Counted from the stretch's first letter, positions 8,485 to 18,794 are shown. The stretch is 64,000 nt of DNA from Paenibacillus agricola (GCF_011440305.1 NZ_JAAOIW010000003.1:62001-126000), one strand, 5' to 3'. Translations and numbers: made by a program. Notes: generated by a model from the sequence alone, not told the origin.

Positions 8485-9819
8485 TTATTGAACCTTCAGG
8501 TCCGGCTGCTTGCCGGTAAGGTCGCCTTCCATTTTCTTAATCAGTTGTTCCACGTTAACGTCGCCGTTCGCGGATGCATTTATGGTTTTCATGGCGACAT
8601 TGATGGAATCATCAATATCTTGATCGTATTTGCTCGGTAAACGTACCGATTTGATTTTTGGAAATACATCGGTTGTAAAGGCCTTCATAACATCCTGACC
8701 GGCAAAGTGTTCGTCCTTTTTCGAATAGAAATCGGGCTTATCATAAATCGGCTTGAATGGTGAAAAATTCCCTTTGTAATCACGTGCCACTTCAGAGCCT
8801 TTTTCGGTAAGGAATAAGAATTTAATAAACTCTACAGCACCTTGTTTATTTTTCGCTTTTTGCGGTACTCCCTGTACCGTTCCACCCAATGGGAATGGAC
8901 CGCCAGGAGGAATCATGAAGCCCCAACGACCAATCCCGTTCTTATCATTAGTCTTGATCGTAAATTCAACCGACCAGTTGGCGCATGGATAGAAGATATG
9001 GATATTATCCGTATAGGAAGCATTGGCTGCTGGGGAGTTAGCATCCAGTACATCAATAATTCCCGCTTTTTTCATTTGTACAAGCTTCTCTAGTAAGGGT
9101 CCAGCACCTTGCTTCAAGTTAAGGTTGTTACCTTGAACGAAAGGCGTACTCGTTTGTCCTTTTAGAAATGCATACGCATCACCTAGGCTTGCAAACATGA
9201 ATGCGCTTCCATTCGATTTCTCTTTAACTTCGATTCCTTTTTTAATAAACGTATCCCAATCCGTAAATATTTTCTGCATTTCTGCCGGATCATCTGTACC
9301 AAAGTATTCCTTGGCCATTGCACGTTTATAGGCCATACCCGCTACCGAAGGAGCTTCAGGACCAACATATACACCACTTTCGGTTGTTTCCAATGGAAGC
9401 AAGTAATCCAAAACCTGAGATTTATCGAAATTATAAGGCGCTTTGGAAATGTCCTCCCATATATTCAGAGACAGCAGCTTTCCACGATAGGTTTGTTCGA
9501 GCCAGGCAATATCCGGAAGATCTGCCCCAGATGCCAGTGCAGTCTGCAGTTTTTGGGCCATATCCTTGCTCTCAACCGCCGTGAGAACAATATTGTACTG
9601 CGGGTAGAGCTTGGTAAATTCCTCGTTGAGCTTAGTACGGGATTCTGATTTGTCCCACAGCCAAATATTAATATCCGTCTTTTTAGCCGTCATTCCCGCA
9701 CCTGGTTTTTCATCGGCACCAGCGGATGGCTTACTTTCACTACTGCAAGCAGCTAGCATCGACCCCATAATCGCAGCTAGAATAACAATGGACAACCATC
9801 TAAAAACGGTCCTTCTCAT
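8485..9819 (-). CDS. Family 1 solute-binding lipoprotein (sugar ABC importer)
   Basis: Extracellular substrate-binding lipoprotein, 444 residues. A positively charged signal peptide is followed by the lipobox MLAAC with the lipidated Cys at residue 25. The mature part has the SBP_bac_1 pattern: DINIWLWDKSE, a central hydrophobic and acidic ligand-binding region, and AVEFIKFLFLTEKGSEVA near the C-terminus. It delivers sugar to the permease pair immediately downstream. The sensor kinase and regulator upstream probably control it. The ligand is unknown, but the downstream GH2 enzyme points to a mannoside or related oligosaccharide. Confidence 0.95.
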   Translation of the reverse strand: MRRTVFRWLSIVILAAIMGSMLAACSSESKPSAGADEKPGAGMTAKKTDINIWLWDKSESRTKLNEEFTKLYPQYNIVLTAVESKDMAQKLQTALASGADLPDIAWLEQTYRGKLLSLNIWEDISKAPYNFDKSQVLDYLLPLETTESGVYVGPEAPSVAGMAYKRAMAKEYFGTDDPAEMQKIFTDWDTFIKKGIEVKEKSNGSAFMFASLGDAYAFLKGQTSTPFVQGNNLNLKQGAGPLLEKLVQMKKAGIIDVLDANSPAANASYTDNIHIFYPCANWSVEFTIKTNDKNGIGRWGFMIPPGGPFPLGGTVQGVPQKAKNKQGAVEFIKFLFLTEKGSEVARDYKGNFSPFKPIYDKPDFYSKKDEHFAGQDVMKAFTTDVFPKIKSVRLPSKYDQDIDDSINVAMKTINASANGDVNVEQLIKKMEGDLTGKQPDLKVQ

Positions 9820-9919
9820 ACATCGTCCTCCTCATTTATCAATCACGTTCTTCCTTAAATATAGCATCGCAACTTTTCGGAGGGTATGTATCAAAATTAT
9901 TATAAGTTATACATTTTTA

Positions 9920-11692
9920 TTATTTTGATGGATCTGCTAAACTTGAAGGGATCATAAAATATATCCGAGTTCCTTCATTTAGAACGCTGGCAATATTCAA
10001 AATACTAGTATCCCCATATAGCAGCTTGAGGCGATTGTTAACATTCAATAACCCAATATGATCAAGATCTTCATGAAGGGACAACGAGGACATCTGGTCA
10101 CGCAGCTTCTCCAACTGTTGATTATGAATTCCTACACCGTTATCTTCAACACTTACCGAAAGAGCCCCATATTCAAGAGTAATCCGAATTTTTATCCATC
10201 CTTTTTCCGAAACAGGTAATAAACCATGAAATATACTATTCTCTACAAGCGGATAAAGGATCATTCTTGGAATTTTGTACGCTCTACAGGACTCATCAAC
10301 ATCCCAAATCACTTCAACTCTGTCATTGTATCTGAATGTAAGAATTTTCGTATAATCTTCAATATACTTAATCTCATCCTGTATAGAAGAGAGCGTTTCC
10401 GGCTGCGTTTTAATTGTTCTCTGCAAGAAGGATATAAAGGCTTTCGTAAGTGCGGCAATGTCTGGAGCATCTGCCTTTCTAGCTAAATAAATAACAGAAT
10501 TTAATGTATTGTAAATAAAATGCGGGTTAATTTGATACATGAACATTTTGAGCTCCAGCTCCCGCTTCTTCTTTTCCATAAAAACCGACTCATCTACGAG
10601 AATTTTGATGTCTTCGACCATTTTATTGAATACTTGAGCTACCTCTTCAATCTCATCCCCGCTGGTCACTGCAATATGGGTATGCAGCTCTCCTTTGGAA
10701 ACCTGCCTCATACCGCGAATCAGCTTCATCAGAGGCTTGGTAACATTCGTAACTACCGGATAAATAATGATGGACATGATAAACAAACAGATCATGATGA
10801 TGGATAATAATACATAATTGATATACTTCATATTGGCATTGATTTTATTTTCCGAAATAATACCATATAGCTTCCATTGATAGATCGGAAAGGACTCCAT
10901 AATATAATACTGTCCGTCTTTATACATGGCCTTCTCCGATATCTGGGGTTTGCTTATGATTTCCGCAGGTATTGCGTCGACAGTCTCATCCTCAGGGGCA
11001 TAAACGACATTCTGATCTTTGTCAAAGGTAAGAATTTTCATCCCCAGTGACGGATCAATTAACATCGGCTTCACCAATACATGGTAATCAAGATGGATCA
11101 GCAGCTTCCCCAAATAAACATTAGCGTTTTGCTTGTCGTAAATATTCATCACATAGGTCACAACGTCCAGACGGGATGTATTCGCGTGATTGGAAACAAC
11201 ATGCCGTTTAGAAACTCCGTTGTATACCTCGTTGTACCTGAAATCATTGTACCAATCCTCTTTTAAATAGCTCGAATACAAATCATTCATTTCAAGCACT
11301 TTATTGTGATTATCCACGACAACCATATCTACAATGGTCTTGTCCCTTAGCAAGCTATGTTCCTTCAATATCGTTTCCAGCTGAAGATTGATTACATAAT
11401 AATCGTAGCCTTGCGTAACCGACATTTTTTTGAGCAGGGTTTGTACCTGGTCGCTCACCACGATACCTTTCGCGTAATTAACCGTATCCTCCATGAGATA
11501 GGATACCTGCTGTGAAATCTTGACTACGATGGTTTGATTATCCTTGACAATTTGTTTGCTCAGGATTGGGTTCACATACAAATAAATTGAAAAGCCGCTT
11601 AAGCCAACCGACAAAAAGATAGAAATAAACGCAACTGCGATAATCTTTGTTCTGATCTTTCTATATCTAAAAAAATATGGCATTGGATCCAT
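9920..11692 (-). CDS. YesM-type sensor histidine kinase
   Basis: Membrane sensor kinase of the His_kinase (PF06580) family, about 590 residues. An N-terminal membrane span (KIIAVAFISIFLSVGLSGFS) is followed by a long extracellular sensing domain, a second span near residues 285-310, a HAMP linker (PLMKLIRGMRQVSKGEL), the phosphoacceptor box YQINPHFIYNTLNS and an ATP-binding domain with VEDNGVGIHN. It should sense an extracellular sugar or the loaded binding protein and phosphorylate the regulator encoded just upstream. The start may be the ATG at 11692 or the in-frame ATG at 11683; GGGGAG lies very close to the first and 10 nt from the second. Here the regulator precedes the kinase, the reverse of the other pairs in this window. 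Confidence 0.94.
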   Translation of the reverse strand: MDPMPYFFRYRKIRTKIIAVAFISIFLSVGLSGFSIYLYVNPILSKQIVKDNQTIVVKISQQVSYLMEDTVNYAKGIVVSDQVQTLLKKMSVTQGYDYYVINLQLETILKEHSLLRDKTIVDMVVVDNHNKVLEMNDLYSSYLKEDWYNDFRYNEVYNGVSKRHVVSNHANTSRLDVVTYVMNIYDKQNANVYLGKLLIHLDYHVLVKPMLIDPSLGMKILTFDKDQNVVYAPEDETVDAIPAEIISKPQISEKAMYKDGQYYIMESFPIYQWKLYGIISENKINANMKYINYVLLSIIMICLFIMSIIIYPVVTNVTKPLMKLIRGMRQVSKGELHTHIAVTSGDEIEEVAQVFNKMVEDIKILVDESVFMEKKKRELELKMFMYQINPHFIYNTLNSVIYLARKADAPDIAALTKAFISFLQRTIKTQPETLSSIQDEIKYIEDYTKILTFRYNDRVEVIWDVDESCRAYKIPRMILYPLVENSIFHGLLPVSEKGWIKIRITLEYGALSVSVEDNGVGIHNQQLEKLRDQMSSLSLHEDLDHIGLLNVNNRLKLLYGDTSILNIASVLNEGTRIYFMIPSSLADPSK

Positions 11693-11720
11693 ACTCCCCG
11701 ACTTTGAATGTGACTAAATC

Positions 11721-13259
11721 CTACTCATGGTCACCCGGATTTTTCCCAGTTATCTTTTTGAAGGTTTTGGTAAAATATTGCACGGTCTGATAGCCTACCA
11801 TGGAACTGACCTCATATACCTTATAATTGCCTGATTCCAAAAGCTCCTTAGCCTTTTCAATCCGATATTTCGTGAGGTAGATGACAAACGAAACCCCAAC
11901 CTCCTTCTTAAACAACTGGCTTGTATAAATCAGGCTGAACCCCACCCGGTTCGAAATCTCATCCAAGGTGATATCCTTCTGATAATTGGCATGAATATAT
12001 TGCAGCAGCTCCCTGATTTTTTTACTGTACCTGGAGCTGGCTTCCTCCTCTAATTGATCTACTATGTTTTTAAACCATTCCGAAATTTGGAACACATTCT
12101 CAAGTTGTTGTATTTCCATTAATTTTTCAAAAGGCTCAATGATTTGAGTATGCCTAGCTGTCCCTTTAAGATTAATCAAACGGATTAACTCAAATATACA
12201 GTTTCGAAGCAATTTCACATCCTGAAGGGACGTTAAGCGATGGATGAACAGCTCATCAAGGCTTTTATGAACATCGATGAAGCGTTCTTGAATAAGCTCT
12301 TCCTGTATTTCTTTTAATTTTTGCTTGATGGAAGCTTGCTGAAGCTCGATATCTAACGGCATTGGGGCTTTAGTCAAGATACTGTTCACTTTTCTGAAAA
12401 TTTTCAGGGCAAAAATTTCCTTGGTTTTCTGAAGCCCGCCTCTAATATCAGAGTAGTTTTCAAAAACAGGCCCGATTGCTATTGAAACCGTACGGCGAAA
12501 ATGAGTTGAAATATGTAATTGAAGCTGATGGGCAAACACAGAGCTGTATTCAAGAATTTTTCTTTCGCTATAGTATTCGGGAATTTTAAAAAATATAAGG
12601 TAATCCTGCTCATACAAATCCACAACCTCAGCTTCAATTTCATGAAATACCTGGGTGTACAGGAACTCCATCCATTCATTTCGATCTACATGCTGAGGGC
12701 TGTTAGAAGAAGCAAGCTTATCTGCTGTTAGCTGATCAATACCAAAAATAATGATCCCTGTTCGACCCTGCCACCGAAACAGATTACCCGGATTCATCTC
12801 CACATCACCATGGTGTCCTTCAATCCGCTTCAGGAACATCCTGAGATGCTCCTTCCGAGCCAAATAGTCCATACTTTCTTCCTCTGTCATTTGGTGCTTC
12901 AATTTGTTCAATTCCTGGATTAGCAAGCCGCTGTCCAGCTCATGCTTCAGCACGTAAGAGTGAATGCCCAAATTAATCGCCTCACGTGCAAAATCAAAGT
13001 CTCCGTAAGCTGTCAGTAATATAATTTTTTTGTTTTTTTGTATTCTCAAAATACGGTTAATCATTTCTAATCCGCCCATTACAGGCATCTTGATATCCGT
13101 TATGATAATATCAGGATTCTGCTCCATACATATCCGCAGTCCTTCTCCTCCATTCCTGGCTTCGGCTGTTATCGTAAAACCATGCTTCTCCCAGTCAATC
13201 AAATGCTTGATATCTTCTCTTACTATATCTTCGTCTTCGACGATCATCACTTTCAACAT
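11721..13259 (-). CDS. YesN-type AraC-family response regulator
   Basis: Cytoplasmic response regulator of about 512 residues. The receiver domain has the acidic pocket VEDE, phosphoacceptor Asp55 in IITDIKMP and Lys105 in YVLKHEL. A long middle region follows, then a C-terminal AraC double helix-turn-helix (ITLDEISNRVGFS ... SSMVGYQTVQYFTKTFKK). The ATG at 13259 has AGAGGTGA 8 nt upstream and is preferred to an in-frame ATG at 13280. It is cotranscribed with the kinase 28 bp downstream and probably activates the binding-protein/permease operon that follows. Confidence 0.95.
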   Translation of the reverse strand: MLKVMIVEDEDIVREDIKHLIDWEKHGFTITAEARNGGEGLRICMEQNPDIIITDIKMPVMGGLEMINRILRIQKNKKIILLTAYGDFDFAREAINLGIHSYVLKHELDSGLLIQELNKLKHQMTEEESMDYLARKEHLRMFLKRIEGHHGDVEMNPGNLFRWQGRTGIIIFGIDQLTADKLASSNSPQHVDRNEWMEFLYTQVFHEIEAEVVDLYEQDYLIFFKIPEYYSERKILEYSSVFAHQLQLHISTHFRRTVSIAIGPVFENYSDIRGGLQKTKEIFALKIFRKVNSILTKAPMPLDIELQQASIKQKLKEIQEELIQERFIDVHKSLDELFIHRLTSLQDVKLLRNCIFELIRLINLKGTARHTQIIEPFEKLMEIQQLENVFQISEWFKNIVDQLEEEASSRYSKKIRELLQYIHANYQKDITLDEISNRVGFSLIYTSQLFKKEVGVSFVIYLTKYRIEKAKELLESGNYKVYEVSSMVGYQTVQYFTKTFKKITGKNPGDHE

Positions 13260-13420
13260 ATTCAAATCACCTCTACACATTCAAAGAATAGTAGTATTTA
13301 AACAACCGAGATGAATATTGATGCTAGAATATTTCTTAGATTACACTTGAATATTAGGAACATCAATAGACAAAAATTGCCCTTTAGCCAATAATAAGGG
13401 AGTTCACAATTCCAGCATCA

Positions 13421-13446
13421 AAAAAAGCCTGATTAACAGGCTTTTT
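13421..13446 (-). terminator. Intrinsic terminator
   Basis: A-tract, AGCCTG, loop ATTAA, CAGGCT, T-tract. Read on the minus strand it ends in seven T after the stem, just after the stop of the LplC-type permease (13460). It also reads as a terminator on the plus strand. Confidence 0.85.
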
Positions 13447-13459
13447 ACGTATAATTATT

Positions 13460-14338
13460 TTAACCCTTAACGGATCCAAGCATAACACCCTTAGCAAAAT
13501 GCTTCTGTAAAAACGGGTATACCAGAAGAATCGGCACCATAGCCAGCACAATAGATGCCATCCGAATGGTTTCTTGCGGAATGACCCTATCATCGCTGCC
13601 CCCTCCTGCTCCAACGCCATTGGAGTCAGAATCGATCACCAGCGATTTGACCAGCACTTGCAGTGTCCATTTCTTAGCATCAGTTAAATAGATTAAGGCA
13701 TTGAAATACGTATTCCAGTAGGAAACCGCAAAAAACAATGTGAAAGCGGCAATTGCCGGCATCGACAACGGAATAACAATACGCCAAAAGACACCGATGT
13801 CCGAGCAGCCATCTATATGAGCAGCATCTTCAAGCTCAGAAGGCAATGATTCCAGAAAGCTTTTAATAATGATCAAGCTCCATGCATTGGTCAAGCCCGA
13901 CAAGATTAAGGACCAATGTGAATTTAAAAGCCCAAGCTCCTTGATCAGTAAATAATTGGGCAAAATCCCCGCACTAAAAACTAGTGTAAAAACGACTCCA
14001 CTTAGCATCATTTTCCGACCGGGTACGTTTTTTCTTGCCAGTACGTAAGCAAATGTAAACGAAACAACAACACTGAGCACCGTTCCAATCACGGTAACAA
14101 AAACCGTGCTTTTTAAAGCGTTAATAAAGCTGTTGGTTGACAAAATATACTTGTATGCAGATAAAGACCATTTTTCCGGAAACAAATAAAATTGCAGGGG
14201 TACATATACCTCAGGATCCGTAAAGGAAACGCTGAACACATAAATAAATGGAAACACACATAGTAACGAAATCAATCCCAGCAGTGTATAATTCACATAA
14301 TCAAAAAGAGTCAACCTTTTAGTTGCAACGAAGCTCAA
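13460..14338 (-). CDS. LplC-type carbohydrate ABC permease
   Basis: Second membrane subunit of an LplABC-type importer, 292 residues and about six membrane spans. The signature is LEDAAHIDGCSDIGVFWRIV and the C-terminus is KHFAKGVMLGSVKG, typical of LplC/YtcP proteins. The start is TTG at 14338 with GGGGGAAG about 8 nt upstream. It closes the cassette that starts with the binding protein at 20419; a strong terminator follows. It pairs with the permease starting at 15296. Confidence 0.95.
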   Translation of the reverse strand: MSFVATKRLTLFDYVNYTLLGLISLLCVFPFIYVFSVSFTDPEVYVPLQFYLFPEKWSLSAYKYILSTNSFINALKSTVFVTVIGTVLSVVVSFTFAYVLARKNVPGRKMMLSGVVFTLVFSAGILPNYLLIKELGLLNSHWSLILSGLTNAWSLIIIKSFLESLPSELEDAAHIDGCSDIGVFWRIVIPLSMPAIAAFTLFFAVSYWNTYFNALIYLTDAKKWTLQVLVKSLVIDSDSNGVGAGGGSDDRVIPQETIRMASIVLAMVPILLVYPFLQKHFAKGVMLGSVKG

Positions 14339-14351
14339 CTTTACTTCCCCC

Positions 14352-15296
14352 TTAATAAATGCCCTCTTGGCCCATTTTTTTCACCACATAGTTCGACAGC
14401 ATGACCAGGACCAAGCCCACAACACCCTTAAACATGCCTACCGTCACACCAACGCTAATCTTGCCGCCGAGGATTCCGATGGTATAAGCATAAGTATCGA
14501 ATACTTGTGAGACAGATGTAACTAACGGGTTGTTCATGAGTAGAAGTTGTTCGAATCCAACATCCGCCATATGACCGAGACGCAGGATCAGCAGAATGAT
14601 GATGGTCGGACGAATAGCTGGCAGCGTAATATGCCAGATTTGCTTCATTCGTGAGGCTCCGTCCATAACAGCAGCCTCATACTGCTGAGGATCGACGCCT
14701 GCCATGGCAGCCAAGAATATAATGGTTCCCCAGCCCACTTCTTTCCACATGCTTTGAAGCGTGAGCATGCCCCAATAATAGTTGGGCGTAGACAAAAAAG
14801 ATATCGACTCATAACCAAAGCTAGTAATAATTTTATTAACAATACCCACGTCCGTAGATAGCATGAAAAAGGTCATACTGGCCACGACGACCCAAGATAG
14901 AAAATGAGGTAAATAGACGATGGATTGATTAATTCTCTTGAATACTTCATGTCTGACTTCATTCAACATCAGCGCCAATAGAATAGGTACGGGAAACATA
15001 AATACAATCCCAAAAATATTTATGGCAAACGTGTTTCTCAACATGATATAGAAGACTTCACTTGTGAACATTTCGGTAAAATTCGTGAAGCCGATCCAAG
15101 TGCTCCCCCAAAGCCCTTTATAGGGGTTGTATTCTTTGAATGCAATCAAAAGCCCCCATAATGGGGCGAATTTGAATAGGAGAAAGTAAAGGATGCCCGG
15201 CGTAGCCAGCACGTACATCCATTTGTTCTGCAAGATAGTCGACCACAGACGAGAGCGAGCCCGCTGTCTGCCTTGCTGCTTAATAGCAACTTCCAT
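14352..15296 (-). CDS. LplB-type ABC permease
   Basis: First membrane subunit of the LplABC-type importer, about 314 residues. The N-terminal half has WMYVLATPGILYFLLFKFAP, and the ATPase-docking signature is YEAAVMDGASRMKQIWHITL. The C-terminus VVKKMGQEGIY is characteristic of LplB/YtcO-type subunits. The ATG at 15296 has AGGTG about 7 nt upstream and is preferred over the GTG at 15305. It lies 13 bp before the partner permease and 37 bp after an enolase-superfamily gene. Confidence 0.95.
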   Translation of the reverse strand: MEVAIKQQGRQRARSRLWSTILQNKWMYVLATPGILYFLLFKFAPLWGLLIAFKEYNPYKGLWGSTWIGFTNFTEMFTSEVFYIMLRNTFAINIFGIVFMFPVPILLALMLNEVRHEVFKRINQSIVYLPHFLSWVVVASMTFFMLSTDVGIVNKIITSFGYESISFLSTPNYYWGMLTLQSMWKEVGWGTIIFLAAMAGVDPQQYEAAVMDGASRMKQIWHITLPAIRPTIIILLILRLGHMADVGFEQLLLMNNPLVTSVSQVFDTYAYTIGILGGKISVGVTVGMFKGVVGLVLVMLSNYVVKKMGQEGIY

Positions 15297-15333
15297 TGAA
15301 AGCACCTCATTTATATAATCTGGCTGTATCTTG

Positions 15334-16428
15334 TTATTTCGTATATTTACTGATCTGATATTCCGCTCGATCCAACCACTCCGGTCGAATTGTTACTCCC
15401 CAGCCGGGTCCTTCTGGAACCTGTACTTTTCCGTCGGATACTACCAAAGGCTGTGTAAAAAGATTATCGGTCCATGCATCTTGTTCTATTGTATACTCCA
15501 TGTACTTCCCAGCATTCGGGATGGCTGCGACCATATGCAGTGTAAAAATCGTAAGCATCGATAAATTGGCAGCATGCGGCGTGCACACCATTCCGACGGA
15601 ATCTGCCATTTTGGCCACTTCAAGCGCTCGGCTTAAGCCTCCCACATAACAAATGTCGGGTTGAACGATATCCACCGCACGCATGCCGATCATTCTCCTG
15701 AATTGTGCCAGATCCGTATCCTGTTCACCACCGGTTACCGGAATGTCAAGGGCATCTGCTACTTGTTTGGTCCATTCCAATTCCATATAAGGGCAGGGCT
15801 CTTCAAAATGGCATACGCCATATTGCGCCAGCATACGTCCAGTCTCGATAGCTTTGCCTGGCGTTAATCCGCTGTTCGCATCGACATAAAGCAACGTATC
15901 ATCGCCAATCGCAGCCCGAACCGCCTTCACTACTTGCTCCGAACGCCCCGGATATACATCCACATCGTTTCCGAAATTGTTGGCAATGCGGATTTTAAAA
16001 GCACGGTAGCCCTGCGTCTCCTTGAGGCGCTTAAGGCGCTCCGCCTCCTGCTCAGGCGAGATGCCGCGCTGCATACTAGAGCCGTAAACCTCCACCATAC
16101 GCGGCTGTCCGCCCAATAATTCGCACACGCCTTTGCCTAACCGCTTTCCCTTGAGGTCCCATAAGGCCGTATCCAATCCGCCCAAAGCCCTACATATATA
16201 AGACCCGGGGAATTTATGCTCTTCTCTAATTACGACCTCTGACAAGGCATGGATCTCATTGCAATCGGCACCTAGCGCATGAGGTGCAATTTGTTGATGC
16301 AGCACAAGCGCTGAGATATTCGCTTGATAAGGCGCGATTTGTCCATATCCTTGTAGACCATCCTCGGATGTGACACGGACAAAGGATAGCTGCTTGAACG
16401 TAAAGGTTTCAATACTTGTTATTTTCAT
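15334..16428 (-). CDS. Mandelate racemase/muconate lactonizing enzyme family protein
   Basis: Enolase-superfamily enzyme of 364 residues. Candidate catalytic groups are Lys145 and Arg147 in AFKIRIAN. The second-strand motif is therefore K-x-R rather than the usual K-x-K. Metal ligands are Asp183 (YVDANSG), Glu209/210 (HFEEPCP) and Glu235 (TGGEQD), and His285 is in CTPHAAN. The His on strand 7 places it nearer the mandelate racemase subgroup (sugar-acid dehydratases and racemases) than muconate cycloisomerases. It sits between a membrane AraC regulator and the LplB-type permease, so it should process the imported ligand or a product of it. It is clearly different in sequence from the other enolase-superfamily gene at 1953-3137. 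Confidence 0.93.
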   Translation of the reverse strand: MKITSIETFTFKQLSFVRVTSEDGLQGYGQIAPYQANISALVLHQQIAPHALGADCNEIHALSEVVIREEHKFPGSYICRALGGLDTALWDLKGKRLGKGVCELLGGQPRMVEVYGSSMQRGISPEQEAERLKRLKETQGYRAFKIRIANNFGNDVDVYPGRSEQVVKAVRAAIGDDTLLYVDANSGLTPGKAIETGRMLAQYGVCHFEEPCPYMELEWTKQVADALDIPVTGGEQDTDLAQFRRMIGMRAVDIVQPDICYVGGLSRALEVAKMADSVGMVCTPHAANLSMLTIFTLHMVAAIPNAGKYMEYTIEQDAWTDNLFTQPLVVSDGKVQVPEGPGWGVTIRPEWLDRAEYQISKYTK

Positions 16429-16456
16429 TGTTCAACCTCCATCTCGATTAATGGTA

Positions 16457-18775
16457 TTATCTGTATTGTCCCCTGTAGCTGCCTGGGGTCAATTGGACAC
16501 GGCGCTGAAAAATTCGGATAAAGTTTCGTTCGGAATATCCGATTGCCGTTGCGACCTCACTAATACCTTGATCTGTATCCCTCAGAAGCCGCATAGCTTC
16601 ACCAATTTTGCTTTCCACGACATATTCCAAAAAGTTCTTGCCCATCTTCTTTTTAAACATCCGGCTTAAATAGGAAGGACTCACCCCCACCATTTCAGCG
16701 CACTGTACCAAGGACAAGTCTTTTCCACAATTTTCACTAATGTATTTACATATGAGTAGAATAGCGGAATCTCCTGTCGCTTCCCGATCATTCTGGGCCA
16801 ACCAAGTGTATAACGGGAAAAACGTCTCCTCAAACCAGTCGCAAATTTCTTGGGAGGTCATCTTGCTTCGCAATTGTCCGAATAAATTATGCTCTATGAC
16901 GTCGGCTGCATTCACGCCATGCTTTTCCAGAGACACGATGAGCGATGAAAGCAACACATGATAGCTCTGGTATATAAACACATAAGACTGGGAGCTCTGT
17001 ATAATTTCCGTGAATTGTTTAAAATTAGTAATCGCAAAGGGAATATCCTCCTGTTTAAGTGCGTCCAGAATGGCAGCTTCCGATTCCCGTGGATATCTAA
17101 TTACAATATTCTTCTTGATGTGCTCCACATCTTCAATAAACAAGACAGACTCTGAGTCGCGAAATATGCGATATTTAAGGGCGTTTTCTGCTTCCTTATA
17201 GGAGACCGGTACGTCTGCCACATGTGCATAAAAACGACCAATCCCAACGGCTACCTCAAATGACAAGTATTTTTTGAAGGCCTCGGTTATCGCATTAACA
17301 TATACCATTGTAAGGCTCAGCATGGTCTCTTGCGCCATATCCGAGTTGAATTGAAGAATCGCCGCACCTCTACCCTGATAAGGAATTGCATATCCTTGAA
17401 GCGTATGGTTGCGCAGTATTTCTTGCATGACATTAGCCAGTGAAAAGGCAACAATCCCTTTTTCCTCCGGTAAAAAGCGTTTTTCTTTGTATATATTCTC
17501 TGCTTCCACGATCAACACAACATTCGTAAATTCCACTTCAATTCCATAAGTCCCGCTATCCTGAATGAGTGTCTCATTTCTCGTATAATCGCCGCTCAAA
17601 AGCTGAAAGAGAAATTTTTCCCGTAAAGATGGCTCGATATTTTCCATATAGGACCCCAGCTTCTCGGTTTCTTTGCTTAAATAATCAAGAGATTCTTTGA
17701 TGATATCAAGCTCATTCTCTTTATGCTCAATACCGTCCATACTCAACGAACGGCTGTGATTGATCAATTGTTCAATCGGAGTATAGGCTCGTTTGGATGT
17801 GAAATAGGTCAGAACGATGCCAACTCCTATAAAAACGATAAGTATGAGTACCATCATGCTGCGTATCCAATCCAACTGCTCAGTAACGGCTTGCTCCGGA
17901 ATGACAGATACATAGGTTCTTGCGAAAACATTTTTCACATATTTGTATTGTGCCGGCTTGCCATCAAAGCCTTCTTCAACAAAATTGCCGGAGCTTTTAT
18001 CCGACGCTTTTATTATCCCTATCCCCTTTAATCCGGCAGTTTCCCGTATAAGCTCTCTTTCCAGCTTACCATTAATCCCAAAAGGATCATGCAATTTTAC
18101 AATAATCAGATCTTGGGCACCCGTAACAATAACTGAATTGGTTTCCAAAAATTTACTGAGTACGGAAGTCTCGATCTCGAAGCCCAGTATACCCTCAGGC
18201 CCTCCGTTTCCAATCAACGGAAGCATTCTGGCAAAGGTAATATAACCTTCTCTGTTGCTGAGCTGAGACCACTGAGTAAGCCTTTTGCTCTGCAGCAGCC
18301 GATCAATATCATCCTTATATTTATACTCCAGCTTCGAGACGGGACCGTATTCGTTAGAAAGAATCACATTCCCAGAGCTGTTATACAAAAAAATTTCGTT
18401 AATAAAGCTATTGGAATTTTTTACGAGAGCGATTTTTTTCAAAATTTCAATATTCCGAATCACATTTTCATTGGACGAGCTTGCGTATGCTTCCTGCAAC
18501 ATAGGGTCTTTGGCTAACTGGAGAGAGTCCTGTTCAATTTCTTGTAAAACTCTTTCAGCACGGTCCTTCATGATGGTCAAGGACGAATCGCTTTCTGACT
18601 GGATATATTTCTCCATCCGATTTATAGAAAGCTGATAGTATAACAGGCTGGCTAAAATAATCGGAATACATACGGAAATGCAACCGAGCCAGATCAGCTT
18701 GTATAAATACTTTTTCGGATTCGTCAGCCGCTCGATACCTAATTTTTTTGAAAAGAATTTTTTCCAGTTAGCCAT
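16457..18775 (-). CDS. Membrane-anchored AraC-family regulator
   Basis: One-component regulator of about 772 residues combining an extracellular sensor with DNA binding. A membrane span near residues 25-45 (LIWLGCISVCIPIILASLLY) and another near residue 300 (MMVLILIVFIGVGIVLTYF) flank a Cache-like domain. A cytoplasmic linker leads to a C-terminal AraC domain (LSLVQCAEMVGVSPSYLSRM ... ATAIGYSERNFIRIFQRR). There is no kinase or receiver domain. The ATG at 18775 lies directly behind GGGAGGA; the longer frame to 18853 has no ribosome binding site. Lying between the binding protein and the rest of the cassette, it probably autoregulates the operon. Confidence 0.93.
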   Translation of the reverse strand: MANWKKFFSKKLGIERLTNPKKYLYKLIWLGCISVCIPIILASLLYYQLSINRMEKYIQSESDSSLTIMKDRAERVLQEIEQDSLQLAKDPMLQEAYASSSNENVIRNIEILKKIALVKNSNSFINEIFLYNSSGNVILSNEYGPVSKLEYKYKDDIDRLLQSKRLTQWSQLSNREGYITFARMLPLIGNGGPEGILGFEIETSVLSKFLETNSVIVTGAQDLIIVKLHDPFGINGKLERELIRETAGLKGIGIIKASDKSSGNFVEEGFDGKPAQYKYVKNVFARTYVSVIPEQAVTEQLDWIRSMMVLILIVFIGVGIVLTYFTSKRAYTPIEQLINHSRSLSMDGIEHKENELDIIKESLDYLSKETEKLGSYMENIEPSLREKFLFQLLSGDYTRNETLIQDSGTYGIEVEFTNVVLIVEAENIYKEKRFLPEEKGIVAFSLANVMQEILRNHTLQGYAIPYQGRGAAILQFNSDMAQETMLSLTMVYVNAITEAFKKYLSFEVAVGIGRFYAHVADVPVSYKEAENALKYRIFRDSESVLFIEDVEHIKKNIVIRYPRESEAAILDALKQEDIPFAITNFKQFTEIIQSSQSYVFIYQSYHVLLSSLIVSLEKHGVNAADVIEHNLFGQLRSKMTSQEICDWFEETFFPLYTWLAQNDREATGDSAILLICKYISENCGKDLSLVQCAEMVGVSPSYLSRMFKKKMGKNFLEYVVESKIGEAMRLLRDTDQGISEVATAIGYSERNFIRIFQRRVQLTPGSYRGQYR

Positions 18776-18794
18776 AAGTCCTCCCATTGTTTCA

